From the NCBI RefSeq assembly GCF_049243985.1, contig NC_135369.1, positions 24,164,765-24,228,764 of the forward strand: a DNA stretch of 64,000 nucleotides, in the 5' to 3' direction. This stretch comes from Paroedura picta (taxonomy: Eukaryota > Chordata > Lepidosauria > Squamata > Gekkonidae). The notes under the pieces were generated by a model. That model saw only the letters and a list, made by a program, of their open reading frames with translations, was not told the origin of the DNA and did not search any database. Made by a program: the position numbers and the translations under genes. Below, piece by piece: positions 1 to 59,342 of the stretch (position 1 is the stretch's first letter; each line of letters opens with the position of its first letter).

Positions 1-310
1 AACAAAACCCTTGGAGCAAGGGCAAGCAATAAAAGTTATAAATAAAACAGTAACAAATAATTGCTACAATGTACAAAGGTGGTCATTAAGAATAGGACCA
101 AGCAAGCTTTGATGGGAATGTTATATACAAACACCACTAACCCGCGTGATTAAAAATACCTGCACAGAAAGACGCTAGCAAACCAGTCTAACCAGCTCCC
201 TCTTCTGCCTATGCACCATTTCTGTAGACAGCACCAAAAGCCCAAACTGTGGTTGCTATCCCCACAGAGGTTACTCTCTTCAGCCAGAAGCTCATACAGA
301 TGATATAGAC
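1..310. other. Intergenic DNA downstream of LTBP3
   Basis: AT-rich sequence beyond the 3' end of LTBP3. I see no coding exon or named repeat. In human the next gene on this side is SCYL1, but none of it can be recognised here. Confidence 0.5.
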
Positions 311-443
311 CAGGGGTAGTCAAACTATGGCCCTCCAGATGTCCATGGACTACAAATCCCATGAGCCCCTGCCAACAAACGCTGGCAGGGGCTCATGGGA
401 ATTGTAGTCAGACATCTGGAGGGCCGCAGTTTGACTACCCCTG
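311..443. mobile_element. Fold-back hAT-type MITE, copy A
   Basis: A 133-bp near-perfect palindrome that starts caggggtag and ends ctacccctg. The flanks atatagac and atacagac form an 8-bp target duplication with one mismatch, as expected for hAT elements. The same element recurs at least eight more times in the window. Confidence 0.8.
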
Positions 444-599
444 ATACAGACATTCTGTTGCTTCCACAGGGTGGTAATAATTCTGGGTCTTTGCCACTGA
501 GAATATAAAGCATTTGCAGTGGCAACACAGTATGCACAAAATGGTTTCCCCCTGTACTTTGTTTTCTGCCCCCATGGCCACCATTCCCCTCCTTACGCT

Positions 600-935
600 A
601 CCCTAGGATTTTGCATGCTTTTATTATTATTATTTCAGTTTATATCCTGCCACTCTCTGTAGACTCATGGCGGGTTACATAAAACCAATAAACCCCCAAC
701 AAAACAGACGCCACTTCTAACATCCTAAAACACAAAAGGCAGCATAGCCCCTATTCTTTCCCCATTCTACAGTCCATCATCATAGGGTGGAGATTTGTAG
801 AGTGGTATCACATTGGCCAGAGGAGGGGCCCCATATGTTCCTAGTCCCGGTCTCCAACCAAAGAGCTGGCGGGAGAGCTCTGGTTTACAGGCCCTGCAGA
901 ACTAAGAAACCTCCATAAGGGTCATCAGCTCTTTA
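600..935 (-). mobile_element. L2-like LINE 3' remnant
   Basis: The stretch with actcatggcgggt, followed by gaggaggggcc and a block about tggtttacaggccctgcagaa, matches the 3' portion of the L2-like remnant at 4895-5190. The TTATTATT tail lies at its left end, so it is antisense to the plus strand. It is too eroded to hold a frame. Confidence 0.5.
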
Positions 936-943
936 AAAAAAAA

Positions 944-2044
944 AACAACCTGATAATTGATACATCATTACAGCAATATGTCAGTTACATTTGATAACTA
1001 ATTGGTAGCCAACATATTGCTGAACTTTAAGGCTAGAGTGATATGGTAATTATTGCTGTTTTTTTTAAAGCCACGCAAAGTGCTGTAAAGGTATTACGGG
1101 GCAGGGGGGGAGTGGCTGCAAGGGTTTGAAGTAAGGAAAACGGAGCTAATCTGGTCAGGATTTACAAAAACATGCACCTTCCTTTCCTAAGGTCACGTGA
1201 ATACACTCCGATTGAGATCTTTCCCAAAAGATCGTATCAGGTAAAGTTAGGGAAAGTTCAGAGCAAAGGAGGGGGAAGCCTCAATAGTGAACTATTAGGG
1301 GACAACATCGTGTGGATGCTCGAAACCAGACCAAAACCGTCAATGAGGAAGCAGCTTAGTATACCCTAAGTGAGATGCTTGTTTTCCTATTTGTTTTACC
1401 TGCTGCTCCATGTCGTTTACCAATGGCTTCCCGTTCAGAGTGCTGATCTGATGCACCCTTGCTTAGTTTCACTAATGCTACAGCATCTGTGCTCAGAACA
1501 TTCACCGAGCACAACGTTCCCACATTCATAGTGAACCTACAGACAGGGATGGGCAAAAGTTAGAGCACATGACCCCCTCCACTCACCCAACATCTGAATG
1601 TTCTTCAGTAGATTTTTCACCCCATTTCAGAGTAAGGGATGAACTGACAGCTATGAAAACTGTAGGTGGCAATTTTGGACGATCCATAAAATGGGGGATA
1701 TTTATCTCCCAAGTGCCTCGGGAAAAAACCCTCTCCTAAAGAGAGCAATATTATCAGCATTTATCTCCTTTGCATCTCACTCTTCTTCCAAGATGCTCCC
1801 AGAACACACCTGGAGTTACCCCAACCAGCCGCACGTAGAAACCATTGCAAATTTAAATGCCCTTCACTGGAATGCCCAGTTCCCCCTCCCAGGGGAATCC
1901 TTCAAGGACATCCTGTTGCTTGTTTTGCAGGTTGTCACCAAAGCCAACCGTCCTCCCACCTCAGAAGACTCGAAACCTTTTATTGGAATGTTCCTCTCTC
2001 CCTCTCCTAGTTCAGTCTGGGTGTTTCCCCTGCCCCCTCATCAA
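944..2044. other. Intergenic DNA without a recognised gene
   Basis: The open frames here (for example 1691-2146 plus) have no recognisable domain and partly overlap the LTBP3 3' UTR antisense. No known repeat family was identified in most of it. Confidence 0.4.
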
Positions 2045-2372
2045 CATCTGTTATGTACAAAAAGAAGCTTTATTTCTGGATCCTACAGAAACAAGTGCAA
2101 ACCAAATGCAGTTTTTAACCCTAATGATAAATATCCAGCAGGTTAGGGAGTTGAAACAGGGAAAGGTGGGGGAGTCTATAACAACATCATCAAATGCCCC
2201 TTCATCATCGCCAGTACAAAAAAATGAGTCCGTAAGAACTTCAGAATTGCCTGGCTGTATCAGACCAACAGGTTCATCTAGCCCAGTGTTCCGTTTCCAG
2301 CTGCGGTCTGTCAGAGGATGCCCTCCGTGGCCAGCCCGGTGTGAGGAGGTTGCCTGCGACAGGGACCCCAGG
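2045..2372 (-). other. LTBP3: LTBP3 3' UTR
   Basis: This runs from the LTBP3 stop codon to just past an AATAAA signal at 2069-2074, so it is a short UTR of about 330 nt. The part at about 2228-2320 resembles the dispersed CR1-like sequence also seen at 53520-53600 (shared words such as cagaccaa and tctagcccag). The exact cleavage site is inferred. Confidence 0.7.
2069..2074 (-). terminator. LTBP3: LTBP3 polyadenylation signal AATAAA
   Basis: The plus strand reads tttatt, giving AATAAA in the sense of LTBP3, about 300 nt after the stop codon. It is followed by a T-rich stretch on the sense strand. This is the first canonical signal downstream of the stop. Confidence 0.7.
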
Positions 2373-50918
<48,546 letters not shown>

Positions 50919-51280
50919 CTTGGCATCCCGCGCCCCGAAGGACAGGCCCACTCGCTCGGCCGCCGAGCAGCGCAGCCGAGCGCGCCTGGCCCCGACGGGG
51001 CGCACCGGAGGCGCCGCGCTCAAGGCGGACGAGCGGGCGACGAAGGAGGGCCGGGCGGGCCGGGCCGGGCGCCTCTGCCAGGCTGGAGAAAGCTCGCTCC
51101 GCCGGGCCCGCTTGCTCGCCTCGCAGCCAATCTCCGGCCGGGGGCAGGAATTTGGGAGCGCCGCCAAGAGACGCCGCGCCGGCGGCAGGAGGAGAAGAGG
51201 AGAGGCGAAGAGAGGAGAAGCGAGGCGGCTCCTGGCCGGGGGAGAGGAGCCGCGCCGGGACGCGCCGCCAGGGGGCGCGC

Positions 51281-51387
<107 letters not shown>

Positions 51388-51519
51388 GAGCGAACAACCG
51401 CTGGAAGGACAGAAAGTGAAGAGGGAGGGAGACTGGCGGAAAGTTATGGGCCTCAGTCCGCTCTCTCTGGAAGAGATGCGCCGCTTCTGCGCTAGACCTT
51501 ACTAATCGGACCACAGCCT

Positions 51520-52800
51520 CAGCCCCCTGCTCCCAACCTTAGGCTGTCGGAAGCCAGCCAGCCAGCAAGGCATAGGAACAGCCCTGCCCCCCCGCCCCTT
51601 CACAGCTAGGATTAATTTTAGAGGTATTGTGCCTCTGTCCATGGAGGTTCCATTCAACTCTCCTGGCAGACCGACAGCTGCGCGGACAGGCTATTGGCAT
51701 TTATCAGTCCGCCTAATTAGGACCATGCAATCCAACGGGGGGGGGGGAGCCTTTATTAGGACCTAGACTTGTAAAACAGTGTCATAAAGCAGTCCCCAGT
51801 TTTTGAGTCTCTCAGCACGTTTCCATCGAGTTCTGGAGAGGGGTGAGGTTTGCAGTTGTCCCCCCCCCCCCCAAGGAACGTGTGAACCAGCCAGCAATCC
51901 CGAAAGGGAACTGGCTTGTTTGAGAAGTGATCCTGGCTGCCCCCTGCATGCGTTAATTCCTAAAGCACTGTGGGTGTGAAAAGTGTGTTTTACACTAACA
52001 ACCTGGCCCTTTGGGCACTCTCATCCTGCCTATCAGACTGGCAGGGAACCGAGAATGAAAGATGACCAGCAGAGGGGACCAAGGGGGCATGCGTGAATTA
52101 ATCTGGCGCGGATCCCTCACCACGAACTTTCATGTCTGAACTCAAGCCCGGTTATTGTCCAAGGAAGTTGGTTTGGCTGACAGCCACTCAGGGATGAGTG
52201 TTGTACAGGTACATGTACGAACCAGCCCCAAGGGGGGGGGACAAAAAAGGGGGGGAACCACCCTTGACACGATAAAGAAACCAGTGGGAACAAATTGGCA
52301 GTGATTCATGCCGAGTTGGCTCCAGACATTTTGGCGCTCCATGGCACCCCTCCCCCGACCAGCGCTGTCTCACGTGCATGTCCTACTAGAACGCACAGGC
52401 GTTGTGTTGCAAATGATGATGTCATCCGTTCAGTCCAACCATCGGCGATTCTATAGGAAAGACTTTGCCATGCGCCCCTGTCTCTGACTGCTTCTTTTAG
52501 TTGGTTCATGGTCATCCCCTTGAAGTCCTACTGTATTCCTCAACGTGGTGAGGGGGGGAACTGCGGCACTCATGCCCCACAGGCCAATTACAGAGGCACA
52601 GGGAAGGACCTGGCAAAGCACCCCGTTTTCTTGCCAAGAAAATTCTATGGAAAGTACGGCAACTATGGTATGGAGTGGCAGGCCCCCCCAGGCCACAAAG
52701 TACTGTGTTGGAAAAGTCCCTGTGAATTTATCCCCCTCCCGTCTCCTACAATACCATCCTGGAGCTTTGGATACGTTCCAGAGATGCTGTAAGGTCATAA
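51520..52800. other. Intergenic DNA between LTBP3 and the INSM-like gene
   Basis: Homopolymer C and G runs (51861-51872, 52228-52236) and otherwise unassigned sequence; no exon recognised. Confidence 0.4.
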
Positions 52801-52995
52801 CATAGAATCATAGAGTTGGGAGGGACCTCTAGGGTCATCTAGTCCAACTCCCTGCAGAATGCAGGAAACTCACAACTTCCTGCCCACCCACAGTGACCCC
52901 CATTTCAAGCCCAGAAAGTTCCATGCCCACCACAGTGACCTCAGTTCTATACCCATTCCCCATCATCATCTCAGAAAACTCTTTCAGGTGCCAAC
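52800..52995 (-). mobile_element. CR1 LINE 3' end
   Basis: atagaatcatagagttggga, catctagtccaactccctgc and caggaaactcacaacttcct; antisense. Confidence 0.78.
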
Positions 52996-53519
52996 CTGTA
53001 AATGGGCAAGCTCAATCAGTGCCCATACATGTGCCCCGACATTATGGGATGGCCTTCATGATAAGGCCAAGGAGACTTCTGCTCTGTCTGCTTTCCGCAG
53101 ACTGTACAAAACTGAATGATTCAAGAGGGCTTCTGTTTCATAGTTAATAGAGCTTGGCTGTAACTAAAGGGTTCAGAGAGTTACTTGGTAAAGGGTCAGG
53201 GACCGTGGTTTACATGCTTTATATATCACTTGCACTGCCTGTTGCGGTAAGCAGGATCCTGCTATTTACTGTTTATTTACTGCAGCAATTTATTTACTGC
53301 AGCAATTTAATAGGCCATGTTAATACTGGTGCTTTGCTCCATATCTCTGTTTCCTATTTCTGGTTGGTTCCCAAATCCTATTGCGTTGTTTCTCAGATGC
53401 CCCACCCTGTTGACCATATTGACTACCTCTGCGTAATCCACTAAGTCTCAGTTAGAAAGGGGGAGTGTGAATAACATGAATATATAATCGCCACCTGCAT
53501 CCTGAATGTTCACTTGGAA

Positions 53520-53880
53520 CGCATCCGTAAGAACAGAAGAATCCTGTTGGATCAGACCAATGGTCCAGCTAGTCCAGCATCCAGTCTCACACTGTGGCCA
53601 ACCAGTTCTTCTGGAGGGCCAACAACAGGGCATACAAGCTGAGGCCTTCCCCTCAGGTTGCCTCCTGGCTCTGCTTTTCAGAGGTTTAGTGTCTCTGAAT
53701 GCGGAGGTTCCCCTTACTCGCCATAGCTAGTAGATAGGCCTGTCCCCCATGAATCTATCTAATCCCCCCTTAAAGCTTTTTTCTATTTCTGAGGGCATCA
53801 CCACATCCTCCGGCAGTGAATTCCACACTTGAATCACTCTCTGTGTCACAAAGTGCTGCCTTTTGATCCGAGCCATCACT
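53520..53880 (-). mobile_element. CR1-like LINE 3' region, antisense
   Basis: gttggatcagaccaatggtc, ctagtccagcatccagtctc and gtggccaaccagttcttctg, then atcaccacatcctccggcag. This is the family found sense at 20455. Confidence 0.65.
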
Positions 53881-54224
53881 CACGAATACTTGTTGACAGT
53901 TTTGCATTCAGCCGCCGCAAAGATGTCCGTAACGGCTGGTGGAAACTATTGATCTGTATTCGTATTCTTGTTCACGTTTGTTTGTTTAAAATGATGGATT
54001 GGGAACCGCCGTGGACACTTGGGTAGAAAACCGGAACAGAAATCGTTTCCAAAGGAGCACAAAAGAATGGATAAAGGAGCTTGGCAGTTAATGAGTTAAC
54101 CAAGAGCTGCTCTCTCCCCCCCCCCCCAAAAAAAAAATCAGCAACCACAGTGTCTCTTTCCTTAATGGAATTTGGCTTGCCACTTGGAAGGGCTACTGCA
54201 GAGCACGCACATTAAGAGGCTGTG

Positions 54225-54545
54225 GCCCAGAGGGTCCCGCATTCCAATCCTGGTATTGGCAAGGATCGGATGGCAGGTGATGTGAAAGACATCACCCTGG
54301 AGATGTCTCCCGTGGATACCCTGGAGAGCCATGGCCAGTTAAAGAAGACGATACAGACCTTGTGTACTGATTAGGATATCAAGTTGGGATGGGGAGACCC
54401 AGGTTCGAATCACCACTTGTATCAGGGAAGCTAGTCACACATTCTCAGCCTCACATACCTCGCAGGGTTGTTGTGAGGACAGAATGAAGTTGCTTTGGGT
54501 CTCCATTGGGGAGGAAGGTGGGTTCTGAATGGAATAATAAAGGGT
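54225..54545 (+). mobile_element. Two tRNA-derived SINE fragments, sense
   Basis: 54225-54375 resembles the second SINE family (accctggagagccatggcca); 54380-54540 has B box aggttcgaatcacc and tail gggtctccattggggaggaa. Confidence 0.6.
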
Positions 54546-54559
54546 ATGACTTAGACAAA

Positions 54560-54985
54560 AGTCTCTTCATCTGGGAACAGGGTAAAGTATCTGGGCACCA
54601 AGCCCTCTGAGGAAAGGCTGAGGGACTTGGGAACGTTCAGCCTGCAGAGAAGGTGGTGGAGAGGGGACATGATTGTTCTCTCTCAGTATTTGAAGGGTTG
54701 TCACGTAGAGGAGGGCAGGGAAAGGTTCCTGTTGGCAGCAGAGATTAGGAGCCACATTAATGGGTCTAAACTACATAGAGAATGAGATTGGCAAGGTATT
54801 GGGGCGGGGGGGGGGAGCATAGAGTAGTTCAGCAGTGAAATCGTCTGCCTAAGGAGGTGGTGAGCTCCCCCTCACTGGCAGTCTTCAAGCAGCGGCTGGA
54901 CAGATACTTATCCTGGATGCTTTAGGCTGATCCTGCATGGCCTGCCTGATTCCTTCCTAGGATTCAAAGGGGAGGGACACAATTT
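54560..54985 (+). mobile_element. CR1 LINE 3' region, sense
   Basis: gaggaaaggctgagggactt, gcctgcagagaaggtggtgg, aggtggtgagctccccctca and ggctgatcctgcatggcctg; the sense counterpart of 23150-23500. Confidence 0.8.
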
Positions 54986-55099
54986 TTAAAATAAAGATTA
55001 ATAGAACGTAAGTTAAGTGCTCTCTAAAGGTGTTTTGTTACCCACTTTGGGGCTCCTTTGGGTAGGAAAAGCAGGGTATAAAAACCAGCCCTTCTGCTA

Positions 55100-57340
55100 C
55101 CTGCTGGTCTTTGCTTCTTAAATAATCTCGCCCTGCCTTCAAACCCTCAGGAGAGGCACCTGGAAAGAGGTGACCAACAGACATTAACGTCAAGCAGCCA
55201 GTTAAAAGGCCCACAATCAAGCCATGGACCCTTTCTAATTGGTGAACAGCCCTTCTGGCCATAGTGCCAGGACTGTAAAAATGAAATTTCTGGTGGGGCA
55301 GAGGCTGGATTTGGGGCAGAGAGCAAGAAGAGCTCTTTCAAGGGAGGGCGAAGTGTCAGGGGGGGGGGAACTTCCAGGGACAGTCCTGCCAAAAGTCAAA
55401 CTATCCAGCTAAACTGTGAGATCCCGGAGGACGGGACGAGAGGGGGCTTTTTGTACCTTCTGGCTGAAGCCCTTGAAACTCCTGTGCTGGTGGTGGTGGT
55501 GGGTTGTCGCAGGACACAAACCGTACAACAGTGTGGTAGGGGGAGAAAAACCCTTTCAACTTCGGTTCTCTTTGCTACTCTTCACCGCTCGGATTTCTCC
55601 AGCCCGGGGGACCAAGGGGTTAATGGCAGACAGCTCCAGAAGTGTGTGTGTGTGTGCATGGGAAGGGGTCTTTTGTCTGGCATCTGCAAGGGGGCCTCGC
55701 AGCTTTATGGAGATGGGGGTCAGGGGGGTCAGGCCAGGCGCGTGTCTGTGCTTTTCAGACACGCTTTCCTGGGGGGAGGGAGAGGCAGCCATTTTTCAAT
55801 GGGCCAGGAGGCCTAGCCTGGCCTGCCCCCCACCCCTAGGGAACAGGGGGCAAGGGTGCAGGGGGTGGAGGGGCGGGGAGGGGTGTTCCCCCTGTGTGCA
55901 GAGATCCGAGACCAACTGCGCCTCTCGCTCGCACACAATGAGCGACTGTGCAGCTGAAACAATCCCCCCCCCCAGCCGAACACAATTGAAAGCCCCCCTT
56001 GGCAGGCCAGCCTGTTTGTGTGTGTCGGTTCAGCCTACCTTGGGCAAAGGATACCTGGGGGTGATGCTCCTGCAAGGTGTCTGGAGAAAAAGAAGGAGCC
56101 TGGGTACCCCCAAATCTGCCAGGGGGAAAATCATGACTGTGAGTCTTCCGAACAGAGTCACAGTAAGAAGAAACCATCCCTTTTGCATTGTGTATTCTAG
56201 AACACGAGATAATATGCACCTTGGGCTGCTAAATCTGCAAGCCCAAAATGCTCCTGGCCTGGCTGGTTTTTTTTTAAGGTAACTGACCGTTCAACAGTGG
56301 TCAGACCTGAATCATTTCAGAGTTTGTGTTTAACAGCACAATTCTTCTCTGGGCGATGTTAAACGAGGGAAAGAGACCAATGGAACACACCCACGGTGCA
56401 CGCATGTGCTTGGTTGCACCTTGCTGCATGACTAATGTCCAGCAATCCTGTCTGGAAGCCCTGCTGTGTCCTCATTCAGTGGAGCATAATCTTGGATCTG
56501 GAGTTACGGTTGGAGGCAAAGACCGAGGTCAAAATGAGAAGTCCAGAGGGGCTTTCCACTGTAAGGACACAAATGTTTTCCACACAGTGAGATCCCCTCT
56601 TTCAGTCTAACGGAGTGGTGGATCTACCTCCAGGAGCACCCCTTGTTTACAGCCTCCAGCCCTGTAGTGGCAACACCAGAGGGAAAATAGTTCTGGCTTG
56701 GCAAGGAGAACAATTGGATGAGGTGGAGTCAACACAGAGTAACATCTTAGTCTCTAGCACTAGGGAATACCCAAGTTCAAATCCCCAGTCAGTGCTAACG
56801 TCTCGAATCTAACTCTTCGCTTGGAGCAAACCCAAATAATGCCAAATGAGTTGCAAGCTTTCGCATCCTACTGGACTTTTCTTCAGGCTGCATACTCAAG
56901 ACAAGAAGAGAAGGAGATGCTTCAGGAGACTGCTGATTCCAGAGCCTTACCGGATGTGTTGCAGACTTGGCTTGGGTGGTGCTGGGTGCAGCACAGGTCT
57001 CCAGTTACACCCCTGGCAGCCAGGACAAAGAAGCAAAACAAAAAGTAGTTTTCCCATGGAGAACAGAAAAGCTGGCCATTCGTCGGATGCCTCTCCAGCA
57101 CGCCACGGAATTCTCCGGTCCCTCGTGAGGCAGAGAGCAGCAAGGCAACATGGCTGCCTCCATCGTGACAGAACTGGGGAAGGAATTTTAGGAGATGCCC
57201 TAAGCGGGAGTCAGTGGGAACCAGATCAGGTGATATTACCTGGTGGTTGGAAGACAAACCCCCAATGAGCATCGCCGTGTGCAGCTGAAGAATCCTTTCC
57301 CTTCCACTATTTTGGGCAATTCCAAATTTACCAGTCAAAA
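55100..57340. other. Intergenic DNA with no supported gene
   Basis: A 288-codon plus-strand frame (55416-56282) and others overlap here, but they are Gly/Arg/Cys-rich with no domain, contain (GT)n translation, and show no splice or initiation context. A possible distal regulatory zone for either divergent gene. Confidence 0.4.
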
Positions 57341-57620
57341 ACGTGTTGAGGCATGTTGGTCTTTAGAGAAGTCGCACAAAACAAAATGTCACAAAGATCT
57401 CACTCACTCACTCACAAGACCCACCCTAGAAGTTCCTCCTGGAAGGCTAACCCATCTTCAGTGGCTGATCTCAAGCTGTGAGCAACAAAAGGTGCTCTTG
57501 AACATGCACAGAATGCCTTTTCCTCCCCGAAGAAGCGAAACCAAGGCCCTTTCCTCTATAGAGAGACTGATGCTGGAAGCCACTTCATACGATCCTTGGA
57601 AGGGGACAAAATAAATATAG
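57340..57620. mobile_element. Dispersed repeat remnant
   Basis: ttgaggcatgttggtcttta and aagtcgcacaaaacaaaatg resemble the 17135/40790 family. Confidence 0.4.
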
Positions 57621-58119
57621 AAATGTATCCTCATTCCACGGCTCCAATGAAAATTAGGTAATCAGGTGAAAAGTTTCTCACTGATTAAAGTGAAATGAGC
57701 TTCAGATTTTTAATGGGTAATTTTATCTCCTGGACTGATTTGGGGACCAGTCTTTCGATTCCCCAGCTGGTGTGCCGAGTCGGGCCAGAACTTCAGGGTA
57801 ACAAATTAATACTTGTTAAAAATTAAAATGCCTTCTCTGGACTTTTGCGGAGTCTTTTGCGGGGCAGGGCCCATCTGCCCTCCTTGCTCCCCTCCTTTCC
57901 CTGCAAAGGGTTAACCTCCCACCAGCTCTCCTCCCCCCCCCTTCCCGGCCCATTGATGCTGTCAGCCTCCCTGGGGTATCAGCGCACAGCCCACCCCCCC
58001 TTTTGTGGCTGGCGGTCGTGTGCCACCCCTTGCCCCCAATCTGCATAATGGCAGGGCCCACGCGCCAGAGCTCCCATCTGCTGCCTCGCCCCCACGGGAC
58101 CCTCAGCCACGCACTCAGC

Positions 58120-58230
58120 CCAACGCCCATTGGCTGCCCCACACCAGCCATCTGCAGCCTCCAGCCCACACAATAGGCGCTCAGGCCTTTATATAGGGGG
58201 CAGCCTGTGCACAGAGGCCAGCTGGCTCCC
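58120..58230 (+). promoter_or_regulatory. TATA/CCAAT/E-box promoter of the INSM-like gene
   Basis: An inverted CCAAT box (ATTGG at 58129-58133), E box CATCTG at 58149-58154, TATA box tttatata at 58188-58195 and E box CAGCTG at 58219-58224 fall in order about 300-390 bp before the ATG at 58521. Spacing predicts a start near 58220. In mammals INSM1 is driven by neuronal bHLH factors through E boxes; that link here is inference. Confidence 0.6.
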
Positions 58231-58520
58231 CACTGAAGGCAGGGCAGGGAGAGGCCCACCGGCGCACGGCAGCTGCAGAAAAGCCGGATCAGAGCCGTCT
58301 GACCCGCAGGCGCTGGGGGGACCAAGAAAGAGCCCCAGCCCTAACTCGGGGAAGCATTTCTAAGGCCAAGAGTCCGGGAGGAATCCAGAGAGAAGCCTGC
58401 CAGCACCGAGACCTCACTGGGCTGCAAGAGCATACCAAGCCCACAGCCTCGACGGGGACATCGCTGCTCACTCCAGCTGGTCAAGCGAGTCCAGATCTTG
58501 GGACACGCAGGCCCCGAACA

Positions 58521-59342
58521 ATGCCTCGTGGGTTCCTGGTGAAGAGGACGCGCCGAGAGGGCCCCGTGTCCTACCGCATCAGAGCTCTGCAGGACGACCC
58601 CCTGGCCGTGCCACCTCCCAGCGGAGTAGTTCTGCCCTCTGCCCACCGGAAGCTACCCAGAGTGGGGGGAGTCCTGCCGGAGTCCTGGCCTCCCTCCCAG
58701 AGCCCCCTGCGCTTGGTAAGCACCACTCCGCTGGCCAGCTGCCTCGATCGGGGTCTGAACTCTGGATCTCCAGCACCAGGGGAATCTGCTCCAGCGTGCA
58801 GCTCGCAGTCTCCCGGCTTGGGTTCAGCCTGTGCCGTAGCAAAGCAAGCCCCCCCGCTGCCTAAGAGAGCCAGCCTGGGTTCCAAGGAAGGGTCCCCGGA
58901 TGCAGTAGTCTTGCTGGGTGCCTTTGTCTGCCAGCTGTGCCAGGAGTCCTACCCTGGCCCCCTCGCCCTGGCCCAACACTGCTGCTCCCGCATTGCCCGG
59001 GTCGAGTACCGCTGCCACGAATGCAGCAAGACCTTCAGTTGCCCGGCCAACCTGGCTTCCCATCGGCGCTGGCACAAGCCCCGAGGTGGCGGGCACGTCG
59101 GGGGCACCAAGGAGAACGAGAGTCCGGAGGCAACCAACAGTTCCAGTCTGCCACACCCTGGCTCCGTGGAGGGCAGCTACCGATGCTCTCATTGCCCCAA
59201 GAGGTTTCGGCGTCGGGCCTACCTCTGCAAGCACCTGGCTCTGCACACCGCCACCGCCACCGCGCCAGTGCTGTCGGAGAGCCAGCATCTCCACGGCAAC
59301 CTCACTCCTCAGTGTGCTTCCTGGCCCAAGAAGCCGTTTTAG
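58521..59342 (+). CDS. INSM-family SNAG/zinc-finger transcriptional repressor (third INSM paralogue, short form)
   Basis: Single-exon frame of 273 residues, like the intronless INSM1 and INSM2. The N-terminus MPRGFLVKRTRR is a SNAG repressor motif, which in this family recruits LSD1/CoREST-type corepressors; INSM2 begins MPRGFLVKRTKR. A Pro/Ser-rich linker (21-134) precedes three zinc fingers: an atypical one at 137-155 (C137, C140, H153, C155; FVCQLCQESY, ALAQHCCSRI), a C2H2 at 165-185 (YRCHECSKTFSCPANLASHR) and a C2H2 at 222-242 (RCSHCPKRFRRRAYL). Order and spacing match INSM1/2 fingers 1-3. INSM1 and INSM2 carry two more fingers and are about twice as long; here the frame ends at KKPF. Proteins of this family act in neuroendocrine and neuronal differentiation. 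Divergent to LTBP3, tail-to-tail with the SIPA1-like gene. Functional gene versus decaying copy is open; the unbroken frame and intact zinc ligands favour function. Confidence 0.85.
   Translation: MPRGFLVKRTRREGPVSYRIRALQDDPLAVPPPSGVVLPSAHRKLPRVGGVLPESWPPSQSPLRLVSTTPLASCLDRGLNSGSPAPGESAPACSSQSPGLGSACAVAKQAPPLPKRASLGSKEGSPDAVVLLGAFVCQLCQESYPGPLALAQHCCSRIARVEYRCHECSKTFSCPANLASHRRWHKPRGGGHVGGTKENESPEATNSSSLPHPGSVEGSYRCSHCPKRFRRRAYLCKHLALHTATATAPVLSESQHLHGNLTPQCASWPKKPF

Noticed and set aside
1-2044. Expected neighbour SCYL1
   Set aside because: No kinase-like or C-terminal SCYL1 codons could be read; it may lie outside the window.
55416-56282. 288-codon plus-strand open frame
   Set aside because: No domain, odd composition (Trp run, translated GT repeat), no promoter or splice context; likely chance in a GC-rich stretch.
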